A DNA stretch of 40,305 nucleotides, taken from assembly GCA_015680685.1 (NCBI GenBank), contig MNCI01005012.1, positions 126,111 through 166,415 of the forward strand. Reading direction: 5' to 3'. This document shows positions 11,171 to 21,801 of this stretch, piece by piece (within the stretch, counting starts at the first letter, position 1; the number at the start of each line of letters is the position of its first letter). The position numbers were made by a program, and so were the translations under genes. Source of the stretch: Gnetum montanum (taxonomy: Eukaryota; Streptophyta; Gnetopsida; Gnetales; Gnetaceae). The notes under the pieces are model-generated. The model was not told the origin of the DNA, made no database searches, and worked only from the letters and a program-made list of their open reading frames with translations.

Positions 11171-11708
11171 TAGCATGAAAAATGTGCCCTAATTACTATT
11201 TTTAGTAAATGGAATGGCCATGGGGAAAAGCACTTACTATTTTTNAATCATAGCCAATTTGCAGCTCCATTTATGGCCCAAAGACCCTATTAAAGCCAAA
11301 CTCCAACACCATTTATAGGTTTCTAGTTTTTGATAGGTTCCAAAAAATTTTCTCATATTTAGAAATTTTGAGGCAAGGTTCAACATTTTTCAGCAATTCT
11401 AAGCAAAAAGAGAGCAATTGGTTCTAGATTTTTGGAAGGACATTCAACATTTTTGGCCAAAATTCAACACTTACAAGAAATTTTTAGCAGTACTTTTCAT
11501 ACACATGACTCCATGCCTAGGGCATTTTTAGGCATTCAAGAGCTCTTGCAAGTTTCCACACTTGTAGTCTCTTAAATTCCAACATGGAAGCATTGAGGCC
11601 TTGAAATTGCAGATCCAACATTGTAGCAATGAAGGGAAGTCCTATAGCATCAAGAGTGGCTTGGCATCCATATTGTGAAGCAAATAATCTTAGCTTCAAT
11701 GGGATTTA
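11171..11708. other. Sequence without recognisable features, left flank of copia element
   Basis: AT-rich, with one N at 11245. A 60-codon open frame on the minus strand (11517-11699) shows no family resemblance. The five bases before the copia LTR (ATTTA) do not match those after its right end (CTTTG). Confidence 0.4.
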
Positions 11709-12085
11709 TGAAGAATCTAAAAGGCGCTAGATCTAGATCTAAGCTTAAAGGAAATAAATAACTTTAACAAGAACACTCTTGTAAGACTCTCTTACTTCTA
11801 CGTCACTTCTATATTCCTTCTATCTCATCTATCATAAATGAATATGTGCTACTACAATTATATAAGCCTTGATCTCCCAAGAATAAATTTGGAGAGATAA
11901 GAATGAATCTTGGAAATCATGGAGATGATCCTTATCATCTTGTTTAAGAATCTTCGTAATATAAGATGAACTAAACATGGAAGTGGATAAGAATTACATG
12001 AATAGGATCTCATCTTATTTAATATAGATTTATAGATGAGATCTATCTAATTCTATTATGGAACATATAGTCATCATATCCCACA
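11709..12085 (-). repeat. Copia 3' LTR (left copy)
   Basis: It matches the split right copy along its whole length, starting 'TGAAGAATCTAAA' and ending 'CATCATATCCCACA' on the plus strand. On the minus strand it contains a TATA-like 'CTTATATAATTG' near 11860, a possible U3 promoter. Confidence 0.9.
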
Positions 12086-12124
12086 AACGACCCAATGATG
12101 GTAAGAGGTTCCACTCCAAGGAAG

Positions 12125-12560
12125 TCTCAGAAAGATTCAAACTTCTCACAACTTAGAATCTTGATAAAAATATCTACCATTTGTGCTTTAGTCACATACT
12201 GTTCCATGTTGAGTATGTTGTCTTGGATTAAGCTTTTGAGATGATGATGCTTGATATCTATGTGCTTGGAATGTCCATGATGAATAGGATTGTGAGCCAT
12301 CACAATAGCACTTGTGCTATCATAGTATAAGTAAATAGAAGGTTTAAGTATGTATCCCAATTCAGTAAAAATGGAGTGGATCCATATGGCTTGAGTAGCA
12401 ACATTTGATGCAACTATGTTTCTTGCTTTTGTTGTTGAGAGTGCGATTGTAGATTGCTTCTTTAATTCCCAGGAGATAAGTGATGGACCAAAGAAAAAAA
12501 TAAAAACCAAAAGTTGACTTTTGATCTTCAAGGTCACCTCCCCAATCTTTTTGTATATAG
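12125..12560 (-). pseudogene. Copia RNase H domain
   Basis: Motifs on the minus strand: 'DLEDQKSTFGF' (family 'D.dDRKSTSGy'), 'SWELKKQSTIALSTTKA' (family 'SW.SKKQ..VALSStEAEY'), 'YYDSTSAIVMAHNPIHHGHS' (family 'DNqSAI.la.NPv.H.RtKH') and 'KHIDIKHH'. The usual 'TEAEY' is 'TKARN' here and the usual 'cDN' is 'YDS', so key positions have changed. The stretch needs a frame change near 12540 to join its N-terminal part to the 136-codon open frame. Confidence 0.85.
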
Positions 12561-13110
12561 TTGTTTGGGACTGAAGATTGGTGAACCCTTATTATATGAA
12601 AAGTGCATGAATATGTGGGTACCATGCATTTGGAGCTTGCTTGAGCCTATATAATGCTTTATGGAGCTTGCTTGAGCCCATATAATGATTTATGAAGCTT
12701 GTAAACATGATTTCATTTTCTTTCATCAATGAAGCCTAGTGGTTGTTCCACATAAACTTCTTCATTAAGAAATCCATTGAGGAATGCAAAGGCTACATCT
12801 AGTTGATAAACCACATAGCCAACTTGTGCAAAAATGGCAAGAAAGATTCTCATAGATTCTCATCAAAATCTCTACCTTGTTGTTGGAGATATCCTTTGGT
12901 GACTAGGCAAGCTTTGAGTTTTTCTGTTTCACCATACTAATTTCTCTTAATTTTAAATATCTATTTTTAACCAATTATTTTCTTACCAAGTGGAGGAGGA
13001 ACTAGGTCCCAAGTATTATTTTTGTGAATTTGGTGAAGCTCTTTCTCCATGGTAGCAATCCAACGAGTATCATGTGTAGCTTTATTAATTGTGGATGGTT
13101 CTAGCAAACC
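12560..13110 (-). pseudogene. Copia reverse transcriptase, truncated remnant
   Basis: The N-terminal half of RT is visible on the minus strand: 'WIATMEKELHQIHKNNTWDL' with 'VPPPLGKK', 'ACLVTKGYLQQQGRDF', 'AQVGYVVYQLDVAFAFLNG'-like remains, 'LYGLKQAP' and 'NAWYPHIHALFI'. After 'NAWY' only about 30 residues precede the RNase H start. The catalytic 'YVDD' segment and the rest of RT, normally a few hundred residues, are absent, so an internal deletion lies near 12560. Many stops occur. A 31-base direct duplication at 12631-12692 repeats the 'LKQAP' coding segment and shifts the frame. Confidence 0.8.
12631..12692. repeat. 31-bp tandem duplication inside copia RT
   Basis: Two adjacent copies of a unit starting 'TGGAGCTTGCTTGAGCC', at 12631-12661 and 12662-12692, differ at two or three bases. 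The length is not a multiple of three. Confidence 0.85.
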
Positions 13111-14340
13111 ATCATATCTCCCTCCATCAACATAAGTAGCATAAAGAATTCATTTTCCATAGTGGTGAAGAGGGCATTTTTAGTGTTTGCCACATCCTAG
13201 GTTGGATGTACATAGTTCTTCTTAAAGTGATTGCATGTCATGCACCTATTAAAATTCATATCTAGCATTTGTAAGGCTGGATGATAGGTAGTGAACTAGA
13301 GTGTGGAAGGAATCTACTATGGAGTGGACATTGTTGATGTAGAATGTGTTCTAGAGGGAATGATTTGTGCTGGCACTATTATAGAGGTTTGGCCTATAAG
13401 AGGGAATGATATCTAATGCCACTATTGCATAGTATTAGAGTGAGAAACATTATTATTTTTATCTGAACATGGAGCAGCATTGGAAATAGTTTTGGATGGA
13501 ATTGAGTCCAAAAAATTAGGAAAAAAATGGTTAGCCAGGGTACAATCTATGTCCAAATTTGGGTATAAAGGCCAAGGTGGAAAACATTATGTTTGGGCAA
13601 CTTGGATTCCTTAATTGTTAGCTATAAAATAATGGATTATAGGTGGCCAATGAACATGTGTGTATATTTGGCATTTGTTATGCAAAAATGTAGTAGGAGA
13701 TGATGACCTTGATGATGTAGTAAAAAAATTAGGAAAAATAATACCTTTATGACCATGCCAGTGTTGTAAATGATATGCAGAAAAATCTAATCATTGGTTT
13801 GGGCTTATTACTACTATAGATTCATATCGAAAGTTGGTAGCAACAAGCATGTTTTTTGTTGGTTTTTGTGCCATGGGTGAAAATGTTTGTTGATGGTGAA
13901 GTGCTAGACTTGAATTTGGTGTTTTCTGCATGAATCTTCCCAACACATTAGAGTGCTGGACATGACCAACAAAAGTGAGAAGAGTTGGAATTTTGAGGCT
14001 TGCGTGGTGCGTAAATAGGAAATCTACGTATTAGATGGCAACTACAAAAAATTAGAAGTATTAGATCTATTGTGACTATCGCTACTACTGGTAATGTATT
14101 CATTGTGACCTGCTAAATCACGTTGCAGGTAGGCATAAGATGTGTTGATTTTTGCCATTCCATCTCCAAGTTCAAACCTACGCTATTCACATTGTTTAGC
14201 AATTATATTTTTCTTTGTACATGGTTGATTTTGCCATCCCACATTGCCATAAAAAATACTTTTATATGGTATTTGGTTTGGCACTGTTCCCATATGTTGT
14301 CCTCCACATTATTTGGCTTCAAGTTCACTAAAATGAACAT
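13111..14340 (-). other. Copia integrase-RT linker, decayed
   Basis: This is where copia polyproteins have a poorly conserved, Ser/Pro/Gln-rich linker between integrase and RT. No domain can be recognised; on the minus strand it is full of stops. A short 'SDVHFSELEA'-like string close to 14330 resembles the end of the integrase C-terminal region. The plus-strand open frame at 14123-14347 is incidental. Confidence 0.5.
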
Positions 14341-15240
14341 CACTTGACTCTATTACCCTTTTATTTTTTTCCATCATAACATTTGTAGGATTTGGTATTT
14401 TTGGCATAACCAAGAAAAATGCAAGGTGTAGATTTCATATCTAATTTTTGTCGATTTTGTGTAAGAATTTGCACATAGCAAGGTGAACTAAAACTTTTCA
14501 AATGAAAAATATTGGGTGGATAACCATACCATAATTCATATGATGTTTCATTTTGAATTGATCTTGATGGAATCCTATTTAAAAGATAAATTGATGTTGC
14601 ACAAGATTTTTCCCAAAACTTATTCTCTAAACTTGACATTTGAAGTAGACATCCTGCCATTTCAACCACTGTTCTATTTTTCCTCTTAATGATGCCATCT
14701 TGTTGGACTGTAAATGATGTGGTAGTTTGATGGATAATCTCACTTTTTTTGCAAAATTTCTCAAATACATTTGATAAAAATTCATCACCACGATCTATTT
14801 AGATTTTTTAAATTGTATTGCCACTTTGATCTACTTCCACCTTGAATTCTTTAAAAATTCCCAATGTTTGATCTTTTAATTTCATAAAATACCCCCAAGA
14901 AAATACTGAAAAATCATCCACTATGATTAATATATATTGGTTTTTACCTAGTCTCAATGTTTGCATGGGACCACATAAATCCATATGAACTAGATATAAT
15001 TTTTCTTGAGATCTATGTTCTTTTCTAGGAAACAACAAGCTTGTAATTTTTCCTAGTTGACATATGCCATAATCATGATTATTTGACAAAGAAAAATTTG
15101 GCATACCTCTTACAATTTCTCCCTTTTTCATGAAATCCTTTGAGCCAAAGTTGACATGTCCTAATCGAGCATGCCATAACCATGCTATGTCTTCAGTGAC
15201 AATGAGACAATGAACATCCTTGTACATATGCAACTTAAAA
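14341..15240 (-). pseudogene. Copia GAG-pre-integrase and integrase core
   Basis: The minus strand first shows the pre-integrase zinc region ('IAWLWHARLGHVNFGS', 'HDYGICQLGK'; one expected Cys is replaced in the second motif). The core follows: 'LYLVHMDLCGPMQT', 'YILIIVDDFSVFSW', 'IDRGDEFLSNVFEKFC', 'HQTTTSFTVQQDGIIKRKNR' and 'KSCATSIYLLNRIPSR', then 'ELWYGYPPNIFHLKSF' and 'IFLGYAKNTKSYKCYD'. All are standard copia integrase landmarks. The glutamate expected in 'NGv.ERKNRT' is Lys here ('GIIKRKNRT'), so the DDE triad is broken. Stops occur only between the two open halves (around 14800). Confidence 0.9.
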
Positions 15241-15389
15241 ATCTAATTCTTGCTTATACGGATAATGACAATACCTTTATCATCATCAGCCTTAGAAATT
15301 TTACAAACATATTTTTCAAATTCAACATGATACCCATTGCAACATAATTACCCCATACTTAATAAATTCTTTGAAAGATATGGAACAAA

Positions 15390-15700
15390 ATAGATCTAGG
15401 AAATAACATATTTGTTGTCTTGAGCTGTTGTGAAGGAAAGTGATCCAATCCCGACAATGATTAACTTCTTCCCATTACCTATAGTTACCTTTCCACCATG
15501 TTTTTCCAAGCTTAAGAATAGTTTCTTATTCCTTCTAATGTGATTGCTACACCCACTATCAACATACCAAATATTGTTGTTGTTGCCAACATCTGGTACC
15601 TTTGTAGAGATCAAGAGTTGATCTTCCTCCTTTTCAGTGTAAAATAATTTCTCACCTTTTTGTTGATCTTCATGTTCTAAAATTTTTGCTTTGCCCTTCC
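15390..15700 (-). pseudogene. Copia aspartic protease
   Basis: The minus-strand frame contains 'IWYVDSGCSNHIRRNKKLF' and 'GKVTIGNGKKLIIVGIGSL', matching the family pattern 'W.lDSGaS.Hm...F......V..gng....v.G.G.v'. The active-site Asp-Ser-Gly is intact. This enzyme would cut the gag-pol polyprotein. The frame is continuous from the region downstream of the gag zinc knuckle to the stop at about 15396. Confidence 0.85.
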
Positions 15701-16560
15701 TATCATACTTCTACCTTGACCAACATTCAAGAGTATTGTGGGTGTTGGTACCACAAAAATCACAATGCTTACCTTCCTTTGATTGATTTGATCTTCCACA
15801 ACCACAACCTCTAGATCTGCAAACCACATCCACATCCTATGAATGAGGATCCACTTGAGGATTCTTGATGTTGATTTTGATTTTGATTAGATTTCCTCTA
15901 AAATTGTGCTTGAAATGCATTTGCTGTTAAATCCTCATGATCAACAATTCTTTGCTTGTATGTCCTTAAGCTTCCTACAAGCTCAACCATGGTCATCTTA
16001 TCAAGATCTCTTGCTTCTTCAATAGCCATGACAATGGGATCATATTGTTAGGTTACACATTAAAGGATCTTTTTAACAACATGCCTTTCCTTAAGTGTTT
16101 CTCCACAAGATTCAAGTCCATCTCAAACTTGTTAAAATTGGCTAATGTATTGATCAATATTCTCTGAATCTAGCATGTGCAAAGATTCAAAATATTTCCT
16201 TAATACTTGTAACTTAACAACACAAAATTTTAGTGATCCCTTGTATGCAATCTCCAGTGCATCCAATGCAACTTTGCTAGTTTGATGCATGAAAAGTTTG
16301 GAAAAGATTGTCAAATATAATCTAGATTGAATGATGAATAATGCTTTTGCATTTTTCTTACGAAGTTTCTTAACTTCATTCTTTTCATCTTCTATCAAGG
16401 CTTGAAATGTTGCTTGATCAACATCTTGGAATCAATTTTCAACAAGATCCCATAGATCTTGTAAGATCAAAAATGTCTACATCTTGACTATCCAATATTC
16501 ATAATTCTCTCCATTGAATACAAGAACTTGGAGAGACATGGATCCATGATTTTGGGCCAT
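15700..16560 (-). pseudogene. Copia gag with zinc knuckle
   Basis: The start is taken at the minus-strand ATG at 16560 because it begins 'MAQNHGSMSLQVLVFNGENY', the usual N-terminus of copia gag just inside the 5' LTR. 'YWIVKM' and 'LQDLWDLVE' follow (family 'W...M...L...dLW..v'), then the UBN2-type middle ('AKALFIIQSRLYLTIFSKL', 'LHMLDSENIDQYISQF'). Near the end is a CCHC zinc knuckle, 'CDFCGTNTHNTLEC' (Cx2Cx4Hx4C, about 15740), preceded by an Arg/Gly-rich 'SRGCGCGRS'. Several stops interrupt it. Gag forms the virus-like particle and binds element RNA. Confidence 0.85.
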
Positions 16561-16612
16561 TCTGGAGAGATCTATTATCAATAATTTGAGCTAACCTTAC
16601 TTCCATACCCCA

Positions 16613-16850
16613 TGAAGAATCTAAAGGGCCCTAGATCTAGATCTAAGCTTAAAGGAAATAAAGAACTTTGTTAGAACAAGCACACTCTTGTGAAACTCTC
16701 TTACTTTTATATCTCTTCTATATTCCTTCTATCTCATCTATCATAAATGAATATGTGCTACTACAATTATATAGGACTTGATCTCCTAAGAATAGATTTG
16801 GAGGTATAAGCATGAATATTGGAAATAATGGGGATGATCCTTATCATCTT
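16613..16850 (-). repeat. Copia 5' LTR, first part (broken by insertion)
   Basis: Matches 11709-11945 of the left LTR. It stops abruptly at '...TTATCATCTT', where the pol-less element begins; the remainder resumes at 25671. Confidence 0.9.
16846..16850. repeat. Target-site duplication ATCTT (left copy)
   Basis: The five bases before the TGATGA end of the pol-less element are identical to the five after its TCATCA end (25671-25675). The intact sister LTR has only one copy at this point. Confidence 0.95.
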
Positions 16851-17727
16851 TGATGAACCATGATTTGTTAGGCTTCGATATTGGATCCATGATATCAGGT
16901 ACGTGATATCGTGACCTAAATAACGATATTGGATACATGATATCGTGACTCCTGTGTGGACCTATAAATACACATGTAGGCACATGGGAAAGTCAGTAAG
17001 GAATTAGTTCTTAGTCAGTTAGTTTCTCAGTCATTTTTTAGTTCTTCTCAAACCTTTTTCCTAGTGCATGCTTGCAGTGTGATGATTGTAATTGTACAGA
17101 ACCTTTATTCGAGTGTGACATACTTGGACATGCACATGACCAGCAATAAAGATCGAGATTACTTCATGATTGCAGCATTCACTTAGTTTTAGTTGTTAAT
17201 TATTATTTATTGCTTTCATAATTAATATCTCTCACCCTCATTTCCTATCCTTGTTATTAATCATGGAATGAGTATAAATTAACCATGAGCATTTAAGTGT
17301 GACTACTTGGTAACCCAGTAGCATACCTAAGACATACGCTTGGTAATCCCAGTGGTAGTGGTACATGAGGTCCAAGATGTGTATGAATGATTAAGGAATG
17401 GATACTCATCGCACTTAGGCTAGCTTAGATTCTTTCCTCCCATTTCCTCGTAGTTAGATTCTCTCTCTCTCTCTCATCCTTAGTCCAATTAAAGTTATTT
17501 TCCATTGCCTCTAGGAGTAGCACTAGTTTAGAACCACATCATACACCTCACTCTGGACTAAACCATATGTGACAACATAACTACTAGTCCAAGTGGAAAG
17601 ACAATGAATTGCAATCAACGAGTAACTATCTAGATACCATAACTAGCTCATCTGCGGAGTTTGACCAGATCATGCGTGAATGCTTGTATTCGTATGGTTG
17701 AGTGTAGGGGTACCTCACCACTCATCA
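16851..17727 (+). repeat. 5' LTR of pol-less element copy A
   Basis: It runs from TGATGAACCATG to CACTCATCA. In order it contains a cluster of GATATC/GATATT palindromes (about 16877-16945), a TATA box (16963-16970), an AATAAA signal (17145-17150), and two copies of a 'TTGGTAAyCCCAGTRG' motif (about 17307-17355) with a CT microsatellite near 17460 in the U5 part. This is an ordinary U3-R-U5 layout with R probably about 16990-17170. Confidence 0.92.
16877..16970 (+). promoter_or_regulatory. U3 promoter: GATATC palindrome cluster plus TATA box
   Basis: Three exact GATATC sites and two GATATT variants, mostly embedded in 'TGATATCGTG', stand just upstream of 'CCTATAAATACAC' (TATA 16963-16970). 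The 3' LTR has the same arrangement (TATA 24905-24912). The palindromes could bind a dimeric host factor; this is inferred from position and symmetry only. Confidence 0.6.
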
Positions 17728-17747
17728 TTGGCACCGTTGCCATGGAC
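17728..17747 (+). promoter_or_regulatory. Primer-binding site, probably tRNA-Asp
   Basis: Directly after the LTR comes 'TTGGCACCGTTGCCATGGAC'. Plant tRNA-Asp(GUC) ends in a sequence whose complement starts TGGCGCCGTTGCCGGGG, so all but two or three positions fit, allowing for G-to-A changes. The tRNA sequence is from memory and should be checked. Confidence 0.75.
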
Positions 17748-17860
17748 GATGCTAGTTATCTAGATTAGTTACATCATACAAGATCATTGTAACAAAGTAT
17801 TCACAATATATCTCTTAGAAAAGAAATTAATTTCAATTAAGTCACACATGGTTCACAACA

Positions 17861-19744
17861 ATGTCTCTCTCACAAGACTATGACAACACAACAACTAGTA
17901 AGGTAATTCATTGGAGAACCAACAAATTATATGATGATGAAGAAAAAGTTTGGAGTACTCAATCTGATGTAGGGGTCTCCTATGTACATAAACAAAGACA
18001 ACATTATCCCAACTTACAAACTCATAATCTACTTGGTGACGATGAACCCCTACTGGCGACTAATAGCCTAATGCATATGTAAGAGGCTATTTGAATATCC
18101 CACAAGCATCATAGGAAAAGCCATCTACCCAAGCTTGATTTAAAAAACTTTCCCAAATTTTCAAGACGCTATGATTTAGATCCGTAGCATCATTTACAAG
18201 CCTTCCATGATGCATGTGTATGGAACAATATTGATAATGGGTTGCAAAAACTTAAGCTCTTTCCTACGATACTCATTGGCCAAGAAAAAGTATGGTACAT
18301 TTCCTTAAGACCAAAATGAATTCGACGTTGGTCGACAATGGTAGAACTCTTTAATGAAAGATATCAAACCTATGCAAGAGTGTTAGCCTTGAGGAGACAA
18401 ATCCAAGGATGGAAACAAGTGCAACATGAACCCTTGGACATGGCCTTAGAAAGATATTATGCATTGTGAAATAATTGCCTAGGCCATGGATTCTCCAAGG
18501 AAAGGCTAATGTACCACATCATTCATGGGCTCTGTAATGAAACAAGGGGGACCCTAGGGATGTATGCTTGAGGTCAACTATATGAGCTACGAACCCACCA
18601 ATTCCAAGAGGTTATTAAGTGGGTAGCGAAAGAAGAAGGAGAAATGGCTAAATGGGAGAATTTTGAAAGCTCTCAACGGGACTAAAATCTTAAATTAGCA
18701 AAGGTCCATGATCATGAAGAGGAGAAATCAACTCACCTCAAGGAGGTGGAATCATCTTTGCTGACACTAAAATCACTAGATGAAATTGAGGCAAAGATCA
18801 ATAAGATGACGGAATGGATACATGAAAAATGTGGAGAATATGCCAACACTATTAGAGATAGAACCATGATGAACCAATAAGCAAGACAAAACACCCTTAG
18901 AAAATCAAAAAGAAGGGTTGAAGAGAATAAGAACTCAACTACTAATCATACGTATCAATGTAAAATTTGCTTGTATGATCACTCCAAAGGTCAATGCCAA
19001 ATCTTGTCACATTTACATGAGCATTGGGGAAGAATTTTACATCCAGAGTTCGTACAAAAATACTGTGTTCAATCATAGTGGCAAAAATCCCAGTTGTGGG
19101 GGAGGCCACCCTCAAACTAGTCACACCCTTCATATCATCCAAACCCAAGCACTTATCAGGTTCAACATCCTATTTCCTCAACTAGGTCAACATCCTTTAT
19201 CTCACCACATTATTATTATTCTCCTAAGTACTATCAGCCCATGTCCTTTCTAGCAAGATCACCATCTCATGTTCCTTATACTTCTTCTTACTCTCAATAT
19301 TCTCATTGTTCACCTCCTTCTACATCGCCACCAATAGTACCAGAAGGTTTTGCATCATAGCACCAACCCACAAACATTACTTGTGCTGCTATTGTCAACT
19401 ACAGTGGGAATCCTCCACAACATCGAAGGTGTCCCTTCTTTAGACATGATCGTAGAAAGGGACAACATAGTTCTGAGACCACTACATTCTCCCACTCAAC
19501 ACAAGTTCAACACTATGGTGCATCCTTCTCCTCGAACCCAATGCCTCATGTTATCTTATCAGGTCCACCAATCAACACTCCAACAACTGTGCGGCCCAAT
19601 GAATATAGCCACGTAGGGAGACATATCGATCCTTACATATCATCTTACGGTCAAGGGTGCCATAGTGGATCAACTCCATATCAATTAACCACATCTTCTA
19701 ACTTGCCCCACTATGTCAACTTTAATACAGTGTGTGCACCCTAA
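17861..19744 (+). pseudogene. Gag-like ORF1 of pol-less element
   Basis: The start is the first ATG after the leader ('MSLSQDYDNTT'), 114 bases past the primer-binding site. After an N-terminal part comes a retrotransposon-gag-like core near 18320-18560: 'RRWSTMVELFNERYQTYARV', 'ALRRQIQGWKQVQHEPLDMA', 'LERYYAL', then 'LMYHIIHGL'. A charged, Glu/Lys-rich segment and a CCHC-type knuckle 'CKICLYDHSKGQC' (near 18960; Cx2Cx3Hx4C, one residue shorter than usual) follow. The C-terminus is rich in Ser, Pro, Tyr and His. The last stop is at about 19742. Internal stops such as 'YAL*NN' and 'YA*GQL' make it a pseudogene. The protein presumably packaged element RNA. The assignment to gag rests on pattern and position, not on an alignment. 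Confidence 0.65.
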
Positions 19745-21801
19745 TGCAGGTACATTCCAACCACCACATCAAAAGACACCCACTGGTTTGGATATGATCG
19801 GACTCCAATGTTTGCAAAATTCTTGGATCCAAATTTTCCATTTATTAATTCTAGCCATACTTAAGGGTTTAGTCATGGGTGATATCCTCCATTCTAACAA
19901 GCAGAATTAATAAATATTTTTCATTTTCTTCAATTTTACAATTTTTTGTTTTCCAATTTTTCATCTTTCAATTTATTATTTTATCTTTTTATCTTTTTAT
20001 GAGTAATCTCATCTATGAATAAAGCACTCATGTAACTCATTAGTTGAGGTGTTGTTCTTTGCTATCAAGTCTTGAGTAATTAATTATTTGGATAGTGAGC
20101 CCATCACATCCACCCAACCATTCTATTAATAAGAGGTTCTATTCTAGGTATGATGATATTCTTAGCATCATTAAAACTTAAAGTAATTTTCTACTCATTA
20201 TGCCCAGAGTGAAAAATGATGGACTAAGAGGGAATGACCAAGGTGTGACATCAAGGGAGCTTGTGGATTCTCTTTGGTGACATCTATCAGAGTTATCATG
20301 TAGCCTGGTTGTACTAAGATCCTTATAGATCTAATGAAAAATGGGAGTATGAGTAATAAAGGCACTCAATCAAGAAACTCAATGATGTTCTAGGGGATCC
20401 CACTAGAAAGAAATGCACCCATGCCTGAAGGTAGGCAACTTCTCTAGATTACGCATAAAAAAAAGTTTGCCTCAAAGAAATTCCAAATCACTCCTCCCTT
20501 GAACAAAATGCCAAGTGATCATACGCCTTATTGTAATGGTTGTCTTATGGTTGTCCATCATGGGATGACACAATGTTGTATCACTAATCAGATGAATGGA
20601 CTTGGTCTTGATTTTGGAGTGAAGGGCTAATGACACATTAATCATGCCATACACTCAAGATTCATTGTGCCCTAGGTTAGTCACCTCATGTCCCAATCTC
20701 TACAATCCCTTCTACCATTTCCCTCATCTCATTGTTCGTGAATTACTGACTCATGTTTTGTGTCGCATAGAATTCCTACCTCATCATGGTGGTATCTACA
20801 TGTGTGTGTTTTTTGGAATTGGTGTGGATTACATTTAACCCTTTTAGTGCCTATGGACATTTTTAGGTGTGGTTACATAAGGGCATCATAGGTAGGAACT
20901 TTCTTTGGGAAGGACCCACTTGCGTAACCTTTGTAATTTGCATTCATTGCACATCATCACCACATCATTTTATATCCTCTGAGTACTTCATTGCCAATGT
21001 ATTCATTTCCTTATCATCCCTCTAATTCAAACATTCCTATGTATGAACACATGTCCTTTCTTCTCATCCTATTCATGAATTTTATTGCCAAATTCTACCC
21101 CATTATACCTTTTGTGCCTTCTGGTCTATTCCATGTTACCCTAAACCTCTCAAATTAACCTCAAATCCTTCATTTTTGGCCTTAGAATTTCAAAAATTCA
21201 TCAATTTTATTAAATACCCTATTTTCAATAGGCCACAATATTAGGGCCACGCTATCAGGTATGCGATATTGCATCCACAAAAACTATAGATATGGACCCT
21301 CCCCCCCTCATGCATGTAAACATCATTTTCAATTGTTCATGCGAGGGGAGTTTTTCAAATTTTCTCCATGAAGTTGCTAACTTGTGCACCTCTCGTCCAA
21401 CAACCCTAACTTAATCTCTAGCTCTCCGATTTCCATTTCTTTCGAACCTATCTAACCTTGGAGTGTTCAGCTTAGTTGTGGGGAAAGTGTACGCTCTCAG
21501 TTGTGCATAAATTTTCCAAAATTCATCATCACCCGAAGGATACTATAAAGGGTAATTGATCATCAAAATGTTAAACATGTTGCCAAAATTAATTTTATCT
21601 CTTCACCCATACTAGGAGAGTTAAATTTTGAAGCCACCTAATCAAATTGGGCCCAAGATCAAACTGTTAGGTGACATTTCCATAAAATTTCCTAACTCTA
21701 AATCACACAAAAGAAGAAACGAATCCATTAAAAGAAAAAAGTAAGGTATAAATCAAATTTTGTAAGCAACCTTACTAATAATGGACCCTGTGTGATTGCA
21801 A
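19745..21801 (+). other. Untranslated middle of pol-less element, with a possible internal promoter
   Basis: No coding domain is visible in about 2 kb where pol would normally sit. Near 19915-20000 it is T-rich. At about 21236-21330 a block with 'GCTATCAGGTATGCGATATTGC' split motifs and a C-rich 'CCCTCCCCCCCTC' recalls the GATATC-rich U3 of the same element. A pyrimidine-rich leader-like stretch then runs to the ORF2 start. The open frames at 20472-20838 have no recognisable domain. Confidence 0.5.

Noticed and set aside
18918-19253. 111-codon frame within the pol-less element
   Set aside because: It lies in a different frame from the gag-like ORF1, which has a zinc-knuckle pattern in its own frame here; a shadow.
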